From NCBI GenBank assembly GCA_019054805.1, contig JAHQIY010000008.1:3643501-3707500 (forward strand): a stretch of 64,000 nt of DNA. Direction: 5' to 3'. Each line of letters starts with the position of its first letter. Within the stretch, counting starts at the first letter, position 1. The notes under the pieces were generated by a model. The model saw only the letters and a program-made list of their open reading frames with translations. It had not been told where the DNA came from and did not search any database. The position numbers and the translations under genes are program-made. The DNA is from Brachionus manjavacas. Lineage: Eukaryota; Rotifera; Eurotatoria; Ploima; Brachionidae. Below, piece by piece: positions 34,200-45,880 of this stretch.

Positions 34200-36600
34200 T
34201 TTATTTTTATTTATTTTTTTTCTGTACCGAGCAAGAGCTCCTTCAGATATAAAAAATAATAAAATAAAAATTCAAAACTAAAAAACAAATTAAAATTAAT
34301 AATGGGGAAGGTCATTAATATATATATATATATTTACTAAATACAGTTTAGAAAATTTAGAACATTTAAATTATCGGAAAAGTACAAAAACTAGGATAGA
34401 AAAAAATAATCGAAGAAAAATAACCGCAAAAAAATAAGGAGTGAAATTTTTTAACAAAATTTAGAACATTTATTTTTTAAAACTTAAAATGCCCACCCTT
34501 AGCTTTAATACACTCAGCGACACGTTTTGGCACAGATCTAATCATGTTTTTTACTACTTCACTAGGAACTTTCAACCATTCATCAAAAAGAACGCTTTTT
34601 AAATGCTCTCCTGACGTTATTTTTGTATTGACCATTTTGTGGTCAATATATGACCATAAATTCTCTATTGGATTGAGATCAGGTGATCTTGGGCACCAGG
34701 GGAGAGCTGTTATTTGTTTTTCTTGAAACCAATCTCGAACGGAATGAGCACTATGTGCACTAGCGCCATCCTGCTGAAAAATCCAGTCTTGACTCTGATC
34801 AAAAAATATCAATTTGTAGGTAATAAGCTATTTTCCAGAGTGTCCATGTACACAAATTGATTAAATCTGTCAGTATAAATGGAACAGCATCCAGTACCTT
34901 TATAATTAATACATCCCCAAATACCAACCGAACTTGCACCATTTTGTAACTTTGGTAAACAAAACTTGGGGTGATACTTTTCGTTTGCAAAACCTTTTAC
35001 AAGCACTCTAGATTTTCTGTTTAATACTTCGAAATTAGACTCGTCACTAAAACAACTTTTGACCAGTCATTAACAGTCCATCTTTGTCGTTCTTTGCACC
35101 ATTTGAGCCTTTTTGGCCGATCCAATACAGTCAAAAGAGGTTTTTTTATTGCAGTATACGACTGTATTTTTTGTTTAATAGATCTTTTCTTACAGTGTCT
35201 TTACTAACAGTAACATTTGGAAATTAAAAAATAAAATTAGAGGCTAGCTGTCTATAGCTTGTTGTAGGATTGATTCTGACCTTTCTAAAAATGAACGACT
35301 CATCTCGACTGGTGAGCTTTAATGGTCTACCAGACCTTGGTAATTCTTTGACAACGGATGACTTCTCATTCTCATTTTCTCGAAACTGTTACTAGATCAG
35401 CTATTTCTTGGTGAGATTTGGTCATATCCTTCAATAGACCAATTATTTTCCACCTTTGAGTTTCAGATACTTTTTTTAGCCCATTTTTATGGTACAACTC
35501 AATAAAATGACCGATTTTATAATCCAAAAATAATAAATTAAACGTAAATAGGGTAAGCAAACAGTATGAAAACATTCAAAGCATTGTGTGAAAAAAAATG
35601 GCCAGGGATTGTCAAGGTGTGGTAAAATTTTAGGATAAAATAATTGTTCTAAACTTTGAAGACTATTTTTTTATTCAATTTTATCTGTTTTTTTTAATGG
35701 GTTCTGGAGTGTTCAGAATTTTTTTTTGAACAATCTATATATCAAGAGAAAACTAATAAAATTATCTTTAAGATGATATATTTAACATTATATGTAAATC
35801 GATTTTAAATTTTTGATTTTTACACCTTAAAATATTTTTTAAAAATTTTTTTAGTAATGTTCTAAATTTTCTAGACATACTGTTTAAGAGGACTAGTTAC
35901 TGAGACTTGATGGGAACCTGCGGTTATTAGGTATTCTTCGTTCAGGTGGTCATTCAGATTTACCTTAAATGTCCTAGAGTCTTTTAAAGATCTAATCCTG
36001 ATCAATAAGGTTGATTCTTTTTAATCAATTAAAAAAGTAAACATTCATGTCAAACCCTATCAAAGGCTTTAGAAATATCGAAAAACAGGCTGCAATCTCT
36101 TATTTTTCTTTTAAATGATTCCACAATTTTTTGAAATAAAAATAGGAGATTAACTGATGTTTGCCGGTGTTTCCTAAATCCAGATTGCTCCTGGATAAGA
36201 AGTGTATTTTTTGTAAAAACAATTGTATAATCTTGAATAGACTTTACGTCCCAGTAACTTTCCTAAGCAATTCGTTATATTAATTGTAATTTGCCTGTAA
36301 TTTAAAGGATCTTGTGAAGCAGAAGCCTTTTTTGAATCATAGTAATGTTCGAAGTTTTTTACACTTTCGGAATTCTACTTTCTCGAAGAGATAAATTAAA
36401 AAGCTGAATGATTTCTTTTAATGAATTTCTGGGTAAATTTTTTTACATTAAGTTATGAATTTTGTTAGTTCCTGATGCCTCTTCATTTTTAATCATTTTA
36501 CGGCCATAATTAGTTCATTTAAGCAAACTGGACCATTAAAAATTAAAAATACACTGATTATAATTTTTAAAGAATTCAGAGTTAGAATTGAAATAAAGTT
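34200..36600 (-). mobile_element. LINE family A copy, split by a Tc1-like element
   Basis: The 3' terminus (34200-34260) has the family tail hairpin and ATAAATAAA-rich end. Sequence at 34310-34343 resumes the coding region around the FIND motif, matching 38070-38095. The rest continues at 35883-36600 and parallels 38110-38560, including FDISKAFDRV. The intervening 34344-35882 is a separate transposon. The 3'-UTR-to-coding step shows an internal deletion. Many stops; inactive. Confidence 0.75.
34344..35882 (-). mobile_element. Tc1/mariner-family DNA transposon (DD34E), 1.54 kb, inactivated
   Basis: The ends are inverted copies that start CAGT and share AGAAAATTTAGAACATT. A second inner copy of TTTAGAACA lies about 110 bp in on the left and 220 bp in on the right, an IR/DR arrangement. 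TA precedes the left end. The minus strand encodes a helix-turn-helix start (RWKIIGLLKDMTKSHQEIAD), SDESNF with the first Asp, FQQDGASAHSAHSV with the second, and WCPRSPDLNPIENLWSYID with the Glu, 34 residues after the second Asp. At least two frameshifts (near 34810 and 35380) kill the gene. Confidence 0.88.
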
Positions 36601-36778
36601 TTTTAGTACCTCAAATTTAATAAAAATTTTCTCAAATTTAATCAAAGACTATTTTTTTATTAAAAAAGTAGCAAAATATAAAAAAAGTATTCAAATAAAA
36701 AAAAAATTACATCAATTTATAAAAAAAGAAAGCAATTTCATTATAAAATCGCAAAAAGTTAATACTCACCTCTAAAAA

Positions 36779-37130
36779 TTAACAATTATCACAATAAAAA
36801 TATCTTTTTTTTTTCATAATTAAGCCACATTTTTCACATGTTTTCGATTCATTATTTTGAGTAGATTCTTGATTGAATGTTTTTTGTTTTTTTTTGATTA
36901 TTAGGCACAACTTCGGTTATATCATCATCATCATAAGAGATGCCTTTTGGATCTCCACCACCGCCAACTGTATCTGATGGTTGTATTATTAGAGCTGGTT
37001 TATTTTTTTCTGGGGCACCATGTTTACGATTCGGTTGAATTGGTAAATCCATAGCAACAATTTCAAATGCACATTTTTTTAGCCTAGCACAAACTGCAAT
37101 TTGATGATTTTTTTTTGATTTTTTTTATTT
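36779..37130 (-). pseudogene. MULE/ZSWIM-type transposase, C-terminal SWIM fragment
   Basis: The minus strand reads NHQIAVCARLKKCAFEIVAM, resembling the end of a SWIM zinc finger (C-K-H-I-x-A-V-C-x-R-L). RKHGAPEKNKPALIIQ follows, in the position of the usual RGRPKK-type basic motif, and then an acidic stretch. After a one-base slip in a poly-A run it ends ESKTCEKCGLIMKKKRYFYC with a final C-x2-C, a small zinc ribbon. This complements the N-terminal fragment at 13.5-13.9 kb and the core at 3.7-4.4 kb. It abuts the 3' end of a LINE A copy. Confidence 0.5.
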
Positions 37131-37136
37131 ATTTGT

Positions 37137-39120
37137 TTTCTGTACCGAGCTAAAGCTCCTTCAGAATAAGTTAAAATAAAATAAAATCAAAGTTAATAAA
37201 ATTAGATAAAAAAAAAAAAAAGAATCAAAATAGAGTAAATAAGCTAAAAAAATGAAAGTTGAAAAGACATAAATTGGAAAAGATTGTTACATGTGGCATA
37301 TGCTTAAATAGTTTCAGGAAAAAAAGAAGAAATAGTAAGGTAGCAATTACACAATTGAGTTGGGTATTCAATATATCTTGATTCGAAACCTTCTTTGTAT
37401 TCTTTCACCAGTCTTTCAACCAATGGAATAGAATGACTCAGTCCTGTCCCAACATATCTCTCACTCAACTCAAAAAACCGATTTGAGACTGTTAGTAATT
37501 TAAGTTTATTAAAAGCTACATGATGCACGATGTTGGAGGGAGTATCATAATTTAATTTAAGGATAGATCTTACTGCTGAATTCTGAATTGCTTGTAATTT
37601 TTTGATATTATTTTTTGAAAATGAATTCAAGCAAGGAAAAGAATAGTCTAAAATAGATCCGACTAAAGTTTAATATAAATTTCCTAGTGTGTTTTGAGTG
37701 AGACCCCATTTTTTTTATGACAGTATCTTATTAATATTTGGCCTTTTGTTGCAGCGTTCTTTAATTTCGTCTACTAGTATATTAAAATTTAATTTTGAAT
37801 CAAATTTAATACCAAGAAACTTGATTTCTTTTTGGCTCACTATTCTGTTTCCATAGATTTTAAGTTTAGATTATCACTCTCTTTTTTGTACCTAGAAAAG
37901 ACTACTGAACACGACTTTTCAACTGATATCTTCATTTTCCATTTAATAAGCCATTGTTCTAGTTCGTTGGTGTATTTATTAATCTTATTTTCTAGGTTCC
38001 CTTTCCTTGTTATAAATGAAGAATGTAACTAGATCATCTGCGAAAAGCAGAGAGTATTCATTATTTGTTTTGTTTCTTTTTGGGATGTCATTAATATATA
38101 TACTAAATAAAAGAGGACTAATTACTGGGCCTCGAGGAACACCTGCAGTTATTTTATATTCTTCGCTCAGATGATCATTCACATTTACCTTAAATGTCCT
38201 ACTATCTAAAATGGATCTAATCCAGTTAGTCAAGTAATGAGGTGGATTCATTTTAATCAATTTAAAAAGTAGGCCTTCATGCCAAACCCTATCAAAGGCT
38301 TTAGAAATATCAAAAAAAAATCCAGATTGCTCCTGGATAAGGAGTGAATTTTGTTCCAAATAATTATATAATCTTGAAAATACTATGCGTTCCAGGAGCT
38401 TTCCTAAACAACTTGTTATACTAATTGGTCTTTAATTTAAAGGATCTTGTAAAGAAGAGGCTTTTTTTTTAATCATAGTAATGTTCGATGTTTTCCATGC
38501 TTTAAGGACTCTACCTTCTCGAAGAGATAAATTAAAAAGTTCTATAATTTCTATTAATCAATTTCTAGGTAAGTTTTTGAACATTAGATTTTGAATTTGG
38601 TAAGGTCCTGATGCCGCTTCATTTTTCAATCTTTTTAAAGCCATAATTAATTCATTTAAGCAAATTGGATCATTAAAATTAGACTGATCATAATTTCTAA
38701 AGAATTCAGAGTTAGAATTAAGTATTTCGAAATCTTTATCACGATCTATTAAATCAGAATTAGGACTAAATATTGAAGATAGGAGTTCTCCAAAGCATTT
38801 TCTCTTTTCTTCATTAGTTTTGAATTCCTTGTGATTTAAAAACAAATTTGGGATTAAATTTGATCCTTTTTTTGATCTAAATTTATTTATTTTTTTCCAG
38901 AATGGTCTACTTGTCAGTGGGTTTTTTCCCATTTTCTGAATAAAATCAAACCAATTTTGATTCCAGAATTTTTTTAAAGAGGCCTTTAACTCGAATGTAA
39001 GTTGATTAAATTTTTTCTTGAGATTTTGACAGCGAGTTTTTTGAAAGTTTCTTCTTACTTTCCTGCGTTCTTTTATCAGAATAACAATGTTAATTGCTAG
39101 ACTTTACTTTTAATTTGAAG
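37137..39120 (-). mobile_element. LINE family A, longest minus-strand copy, with complete 3' end
   Basis: Reading on the minus strand: RPFWKKINKFRSKKGSNLIP and EEKRKCFGELLSSIFSPN (38558-38932), ELIMALKRLKNEAASGP, then FFDISKAFDRVWHEG, ITAGVPRGPVISPLLFSIYI and FADDLVTFF (37985-38359). The C-terminal part is at 37304-37630 (NNIKKLQAIQNSAVRSILKL). About 100 codons just before FFDISKAFD are missing relative to the other copies. The 3' UTR (37137-37290) ends in GGAGCTTTAGCTCGGTACAG and an ATAAATAA tail. The endonuclease is absent. Frameshifts separate the blocks. Confidence 0.82.
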
Positions 39121-39569
39121 AGAAAATTGGGTACTTTTCACAAAAATTTCCCAAAAGTCCAAAAGTCTTCAGGTCAGCATAATAGTCATACAGAAAAATT
39201 TGACGAGCTAAATGAACACATCTCAAAAAAAATCGTTTATGCTGCTGAAAAAAGTATACCCCTCCACTCTTAAATGTTTTTCAAAACTAGCTTACCAAAA
39301 ATATAACAATGAAAAGTAAAAAGACTTTTCAAAAATCTATATAAAAATACCGAAAAACTGATCTAATTTTAAAATTCGCTTAGTTAAATAAAACCTTTTG
39401 ACAAAACTTATTGATGGATAGAACTTTTTGAGTTGAGTGAGAGATGTCAGGGCAGGACTGAGCCATTCTAATCCATTGGTGATCAGAACGGACATCAAAG
39501 ATTGTGTAATTGCTGCCTAAAAATTTCATTTTTATCTCCTGAACTATCAAATATTATCTTTTTATTACT

Positions 39570-39620
39570 TAGACTTATTTATCGTTTTTCTTATTCTGAA
39601 GGAGCTTAAGATCGTTACAG
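39570..39620 (+). repeat. LINE family A 3' tail in plus orientation
   Basis: TTATTCTGAAGGAGCTTAAG, GATCGTTACAG and ATAAACAAAAAATAAA: a diverged, strongly truncated 3' end of family A. Confidence 0.55.
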
Positions 39621-39985
39621 ATAAACAAAAAATAAAATAATTATCAAAATGTCAAATTAGTGATAATATTGAATTAATTTAAAGCTAGTTAGTTGGTTAC
39701 TTTATTTTTTGATAAATTTATTTAAATAAATAAAAAATTCTTGAACAAAAGAAACAACTTAAAAGCAAAATAAATTTCAAAAATAAAATATGCCAAAATT
39801 ATTTATCTCTTGAGAAAGTACTTGTTTTAACTATGTAAAAAAAATTTGAAAAAAGAAAATATATGCTTCTACATTTGTTTTAATTTCACATCTGATTCCA
39901 GTTTACTCAAATGGATTGGTGCATTAGAATCCCAAGAGACGATTTCTACAAGTTCCATTTACACATGGATTTGATGAGCAATAAC

Positions 39986-40384
39986 TTAACTGGATCTCAC
40001 AATTACCTGTCCTGTCCTTTCTTGCAAGCATTTACACATGATCTTCTGCGAATGAAAAGGAATGCTTTTATGTGAAGTAGAAATAATTTTTTCTGTAATT
40101 TTATCATTTAGTTTATCTTTTGTGAGGGTACTTTGAGTGATATTCACTATTTGAGAATTTAAAATCTCGCTGAATAATTGCCAGTTTGCTTTCTTATAGT
40201 TAAACTTTTTAGCTGCTGATTTATTTTCTAATTGATAGCCCATAGAAATCGATGCTTCGATTGGGAAATGGTCACTAGTCATGTCTTGACTATTTAGGAC
40301 ACAAAAGTCGGTAATTTTGTCAATTAATGAAGATGAAACTAAGAAAAGATCAAGAATTTCAAAGTAATTCCTATTAAAAATATT
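39986..40384 (-). pseudogene. LINE family A, endonuclease C-terminal fragment
   Basis: The minus frame reads RPTFNIFNRNYFEILDLFLV, then DMTSDHFPIEASI, the SDH active-site motif of AP-like LINE endonucleases, followed by LNDKITEKIISTSHKSIPFH. That last block recurs at 44.5 kb. The fragment is cut abruptly at 40384 by the 3' end of the neighbouring LINE D copy. Confidence 0.7.
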
Positions 40385-40403
40385 GAAAGTAGGACGCTTA
40401 TCA

Positions 40404-43400
40404 TTTATTTATTTATTTATTGACTTGAATTAACCTCCTTTTAGGAGAAGTAAAAGAAAATAAAGATAAAATTTTTTTTTTTTTTTGTGTTTTTGTGTTT
40501 TTTTAAAAAATGAAAAATTATTATCTAAAAATAAAATTACAAAAATAAAAAAGGAACATTAGTTCGAAAATAGAAAAAGGGATGAAAGTTAGAAAGCAAG
40601 ATAATTCGGACCAAAATTCATGAATTTCTTTTATTTTGAATTAGCTCATTTAGGAGAGTTCTGTAATGTTTTAATTTTAAATTGCAAAGACATAACCAAA
40701 TTGAATCAGATATACCATCATTAGAAATCAGATTAATCTTAAGATTTTCTTTAAGTTGGTTTATATTTACTGAAATTTTTGAGGTTTCAATTTTAAAGTA
40801 CTTGGAAATAAGTACTAAGTCGGAGGAAAAAGATTTATTAGAGGGGGGGGTCTTTTAGCATATATTTTAAAAATTGTGATGATAGATAATTATATTTAAT
40901 TGTATCAATAAAAGTTAGTTTTGAAAATAGATAAAGTTCATCAAAGTTGAATAATTTTAGTACTTTTAAGACTCGTGACATGTGACAGTAGGCTTTTAAA
41001 CCAAACATTTGTCTAATTAAGTTGTTTTGTAATTTATTTATTGAATCCTTTGTTGTCGAATTAAGAGTAAGAGCCTCAAGACCATATGTGAATTTAGATA
41101 AGCAAAATGTTTTGTATATAAAAGATTTGAATTTAGGTGAAGAGGTAGGACTATTTTTAGGCAGAAGATATGAAATTCCAAAAAAGCTGCTCTGAACTTT
41201 TTTAAAATTTATATCTGCCTGTGTGTTAAGGTCAAGATTAGAATCTATAAAGAATCCTAAGTATTTTAACTGATTTGCTTCTTTAAGTTCGGATCCATTA
41301 AGGTGAAATACCGACTTAAATAATTGAGTGCCAAAGTTAACAACTTTTGTTTTATTAGGGTTAAATTTTATTCTCCATTTATCCCCATAAAATCCACAAA
41401 TATCCAAAAGCATTTGTAGATGGTAGTCAACTGGGCTTAATAAGATTATATCATCTGCGTAGACAATGATAGAAACATTAAGATTTTTATAAAGAGCTCC
41501 AAGCTCATTGTTAAGGCATTCTATTATAAGATCATCAATATATATGTTGAAAAGAAAAGAAGATAAAATAGCTCCTTGTTTTACACCAGTTTCAATTTTA
41601 AAGGGTTTAGTTGTTAGATTATTTGGAAGAGATAAAACAGCTAGTGCTGAGTTATAATAAATCCTAAGCAATACCCAGTAGGAAGTATGCAGTCTCTTTA
41701 ATAGTTTATAGAATAAGCCATCACGCCATCATTGATTACTGAGAAGTCTAACTCATTGATTATTCTTTCCAACATTATGCCGTTTTCATTTTCCCCTACG
41801 CAGTCTATTTGCTTTGTTCTGGCGTTAAGATCACCACCTAAAATTTAGTTTCTACATTTTTTATTAACAGTTTTAAAAGTTCAGAAGCACATTGGTTGGA
41901 TTATAAAGACTGAATATAAACAATTCATTATTCTTTCCTAAGTTCATTTTTATACAAAGGAGTTCGGAATTGAATTCCTCATAAGAATAAGAGAAATCTT
42001 GTATTAATTCAATTCCTTCTTTAATTAAAATTGCTACTCCTCCTCCATACTTGTTGCGTGGTTTAAGATAAGAACTGATAATTGTGAAAATCAAGATAAA
42101 CATTTGCCTCACTTAAATCTATCTTTAGTTCATTGAGCAAAACAATGTCGGGACATTTTTGAGCTAAAAAATTGGCTAAGAGATGAACCCTACTAGGTAA
42201 ATGAAGACAATTCCAGTGTGTAATTACTTACCTTGTTTTATTAAGAGGTTTTGTTCTTAAAGTTGATTTATCTTCTGTTCATTCTAAATTTTCTTCAATG
42301 CTGTTTTGACTGGCAGTTTGCTGACCAATTTCGTTAGATGATTGATCTACTTGAATTGAACATTCAGTTAGTGAACTGTTTGATTCGGACTCGAAGGTAC
42401 TGTCGTTTTTTTTTCTATGACAACTAATGACAGGTGACTGGCATAGTGGTAGAAAATCGTTTAAACGACTTACCAAAGCTTCTTCTAAAACTGGAGTTTT
42501 AAGGTCTTTTGGGCTAATTTGGGATATTGTGGACATGCCATGTGACTTAATCACATGACTAAGTTAATTTAATTGAAAATTGCCATTTTGAGTTGCTAAG
42601 CTTGCGAAGAGTTTCTAGAACGTTCTACGCACATGCGTTCTGCGCATGGCGATGCTAGAAACTCTAAGCATCTTAGCTCTTAGCCAAAACCATACTAATA
42701 TAAATATATCTTTCATTACTTTATTGATTCGCAATAAAGAAACTTATTTTAACACAATATCTCTTTGATCTCGAAACGTTTACAATATTACGTCATTGAA
42801 ATTTGTTGGCTGATATCCAGGTGTTTTTGGCATCACATTTTCATCATTATCTTTTTGGTCAGCTTCAAATTATGATTGCCTTTCTTCTTGGTCAATGTAA
42901 AGATCATTGTAGTCAATCTTTTTCCTTTCAAGCGACTTAAGCTTTTCGGCAATAGAGCATTTTTTTGTCAAATGTTCTTTCTGATGACAATTTTCGCATA
43001 GTGTTTCTTTGACAGGGCATTTAGCAATGTTGTGTCCTTCATCATCACAAAAATAGCATTTCTGCTTTTGTCCAACAATTGACACAAGACACTTAAAACC
43101 ATACATTTGTGGGGCCTGACAAGCTTCCAATAACTTCTTTTGGAAATGATATTCTCACCCTTCTGACACCATTTTTCCTCTCGGGTCCATCTTTTTATTT
43201 TTTTTCTTCAGTATTGTGTTCAATATTGAGTCCATCAATTCGAACAGCATTAAAGAAGTTTTCAAGTCTATGATTCTCGAAATCAGAGGGCAAGAAGTGA
43301 AATCGAAAAGTACAATACCTTCTGAGATCCGGGACTTTATTTGCATCTTCAAGTCTGAAAATGGTTCCATTGATATTGATGTCATGATCGAAAATTTTGG

Positions 43401-43626
43401 CAACATCAAAAGCAGCATTAAACTCTATTATCCAAACTTTGTTTGAAGAGAAATTGTAGATACTTGTGATCGCATCATTTTCCACTTGGTTCAGGACAAC
43501 ATCAAGTGCACTAAATAAGACTTTATGGCTAATCGGTTTGTCTAACCTCTTCAAGTTTAGCTTGACCGAATTTTTAAATATCCACCGTCGGTTTTGGTTT
43601 GTTTTTTTGAGCGACATTGCCAACAC
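40404..43626 (-). mobile_element. LINE family D, near full-length, with zinc-knuckle ORF1, endonuclease and YADD reverse transcriptase
   Basis: ORF1 (43626 to 42279) begins MSLKKTNQNRRWIFKNSVKL, has an RRM-like middle, and two CCHC knuckles, CYFCDDEGHNIAKC and CENCHQKEHLTKKC. It is split by a solo LTR at 42528-42784. The endonuclease shows WNCLHLPSR, IVLLNELKID and NKYGGGVAILIKEG. The reverse transcriptase (40838-41671) shows GVKQGAILSSFLFNIYIDDL and YADDIILLSPV, then LKYLGFFID. The palm N-terminal part and the endonuclease C-terminal part are missing between 41873 and 41671. The 3' end carries the hairpin CTCCT-AAA-AGGAG (40435-40447) and an (AATA)n tail at about 40404. Inactive. Confidence 0.85.
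42528..42784. mobile_element. Solo LTR, 257 bp, 4-bp target duplication
   Basis: Begins TGTGGACATG and ends GTTTACA (TG...CA termini), flanked by ATAT on both sides (42524-42527 and 42785-42788). On the plus strand it contains a TATA-like TATAAATATA near 42700 and AATAAAG near 42733 as a polyadenylation signal, so the plus strand is probably sense. An 11-bp inverted repeat, AGAGTTTCTAG / CTAGAAACTCT (about 42606-42663), surrounds a GC-richer core. Removing the LTR and one ATAT restores the LINE D ORF1 frame across the junction, which confirms the boundaries. No internal retrotransposon region is present. Confidence 0.85.
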
Positions 43627-43756
43627 ACAATTCTTAATTTAATCACTTGTAATCCTTTTTAAATAAATTTTTGAGGCTGAAAATTTATTAATTAGATGGA
43701 TTTTAAATTAATTAGAGAGGTTTTAATCAATTAGATAGACATTTATATAATTATTT

Positions 43757-44540
43757 ATTATTTATTTGTTTTCTGTACCGAGCTAAAGCTCCTTAAGAAT
43801 AAATTAAAAATAAAATAAAAAAATAAAATAAAAATAAAATTAAAGTTAATAAAATTAGATAAAAAAAAAAAAAAAAGAATCAAAATAGAGTAAATAAGCT
43901 AAACAAAAAATTAAAGTTGAAAAGACATAAATTGGAAAAGATTTTGTTTGATTTGATATAATTTGTTTGATTTTTTAATAAATAGGTATTTTTTTAATTA
44001 AAAGAGTTGGTTGCATTTTTTTTGACACTTTTATTAATATTTTGAGGTAATTTTTAACAAATTAGAGGGAACTTTAAATAAATGAGAGGTATCAAAAAAC
44101 CGATAGCCGTTAGAATTTGTTATTTCGATATCTTTCTCGGTATCAATTAATCAGAATTAGGACTAAATATTAAAAATAAGAGTTCTCCGAATCATTTTCC
44201 CTTTTCTTCATTGACTTCTTACCATTTGAAATTAAATTTGACCCTTTTTTTGTTCTAAATTTATTTATTTTTTTACAAAAAGGTCTACTTCTAAGTAGGT
44301 TTTTTCCCATCTTCTGAAAGAAATTAAATCATTTTTGATTACAGAATTTTTTAACGAGGCCTTTAAAAAACTCAGTTGTAAGGTGATTTAAATTTTTACT
44401 TGAGTCTTTGACAGCGGGTTTTTTGAAAGTTTTTTCTAACTTTCCTTCGTTATTTTATCAGATTAATAATTTTCGGAGGAAGACTAGTTTTGTAGATTTT
44501 CTGAGAAAGGTAAGGAATGATTTTAAGTGAAGTAGAAATA
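43757..44540 (-). mobile_element. LINE family A copy with deleted reverse transcriptase
   Basis: The 3' UTR (43757-43945) is almost identical to that at 37137-37290, including the GGAGCTTTAGCTCGGTACAG end. At about 44110-44540 the sequence parallels 38690-39060, the region upstream of the palm. The middle is gone, so this is an internally deleted copy. Confidence 0.75.
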
Positions 44541-44549
44541 ATTTTTTCT

Positions 44550-44896
44550 TTTATTTTATCATTTAGTGTGTGGTGCTTTGAAGACAAGCTAGAATTTCTG
44601 AAAAAATTGGTAAGCTCTTTATCCCATGGCATATTTTTTATCTTTGCAAATCTAACCACTTTGTTCAGATTCTTCATGAATCTTTCTGCGCGGCCATTAG
44701 CCTGTGGCCAATAAGGTGTGATCTTTTGATGAAAAAACCCAAGACGATTGAATTTGTGACGATTGAATGGAGGACTTTTGTCTGTCTGTAATGTGTTTGC
44801 TATGCCAAGAATATTAAAGATTTTAGTGAGAATGGGTATTACTTTATTATATCCTGTCAAACTGGATTTTTCAATGAAGACAAATCTAGAATACAA
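44550..44896 (-). pseudogene. Ty3/gypsy integrase fragment
   Basis: The minus frame contains the back half of a retroviral-type integrase core: ILTKIFNILGIANTLQTDKS, PPFNRHKF, KITPYWPQANGRAERFMKNL (with the catalytic Glu region) and NMPWDKELTNFF. Integrase joins retroelement cDNA to host DNA. There is no protease, reverse transcriptase or LTR next to it. The same open frame continues into LINE A sequence (LNDKIKEKIISTSLKIIPYL), so the frame is a chimera of two element types. Confidence 0.8.
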
Positions 44897-45091
44897 ATGC
44901 CGTCGATATTGATTGGTTATGGATACTATCTGGTATTGCCATCAGTTGTAATACTAAGTTTTTTTTTGGTGATCACTAATAATTTATTATTTTAAGTAAT
45001 ATTGTAATTTATAAGTTTAAGTAATAGTAAATTTGACCAAAAATTTTTTTTTAAATACTCGATTTAAAAATAAATAAATAAAGAGCACTAT

Positions 45092-45490
45092 CTATGCATC
45101 TTTGAGATATTTTGCTTTTTACCACGCTCATTTTTCATTAATTTACCGCACTCTGGACAAGCTATCGGGTTTGTATGTTTGCTCAGGACTCTTTTGGGTG
45201 CAAATTGTGTTTATTCAGTAGCAGTAGGAACTTTTGATGCAATTTTTGAATGCTTGTCTAATTTATTTTTTATTAGATTCATTTTAACTTTATTAATGGC
45301 TTCATTAACCTCTCCAACAGTGACTCAACATCTTCTTCTTCATCATTAGAATCTGTTGCATTAGCAAAAATTTCACTCTCTTTAACTGTGATTGTTTCTG
45401 TCAGTGCAAAACTTTCTTCGTCACTTTCATTAAAATTGGCCAAGTTTTGTACAACCTTGAGTCTATTTAACTCTTCCGACGATTTTACAT
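45092..45490 (-). pseudogene. Remnant of a protein with acidic region and CPxC zinc-binding end
   Basis: Minus-strand frames give VKSSEELNRLKVVQNLANFN, an acidic stretch (ATDSNDEEEDVESLLERL) and, after a frame change and a stop, KHTNPIACPECGKLMKNERG ending in KMHR. The C-x2-C plus distal His suggests a partial C2H2 finger. I do not recognise the family; transposon origin is likely from context. Confidence 0.35.
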
Positions 45491-45880
45491 TTTAAATTAC
45501 AACTCCAAAATCATTCATTTCATTGTCATGTACATTTATATAATCTAAAAAAGTTGCAATTTTAAATTATATTATTATATTTACATTTAAATTGAAATTA
45601 CTTATTAAAAATTTTCGTGACCAATATTTCTATTTATAAGACCTGGTTAAATCAAAAAAATACTTTTACTAGTCACAAAACTTTAGATTTAAAAAAGAAT
45701 TTAAATCTAAAGTTATCAAGTGATTTTATAAAAAAGTGCAAATAAAGCATTTATAGATTTATACGTGGAAATAAGAACTGAGACTTTATTTAAAAAATCA
45801 AACTAAAATAATAATTTAAGTAATTTCTAATTTTAACAAATAAAAAAATAATGGACTAAAATGTTCTATAAATAAAAAGT

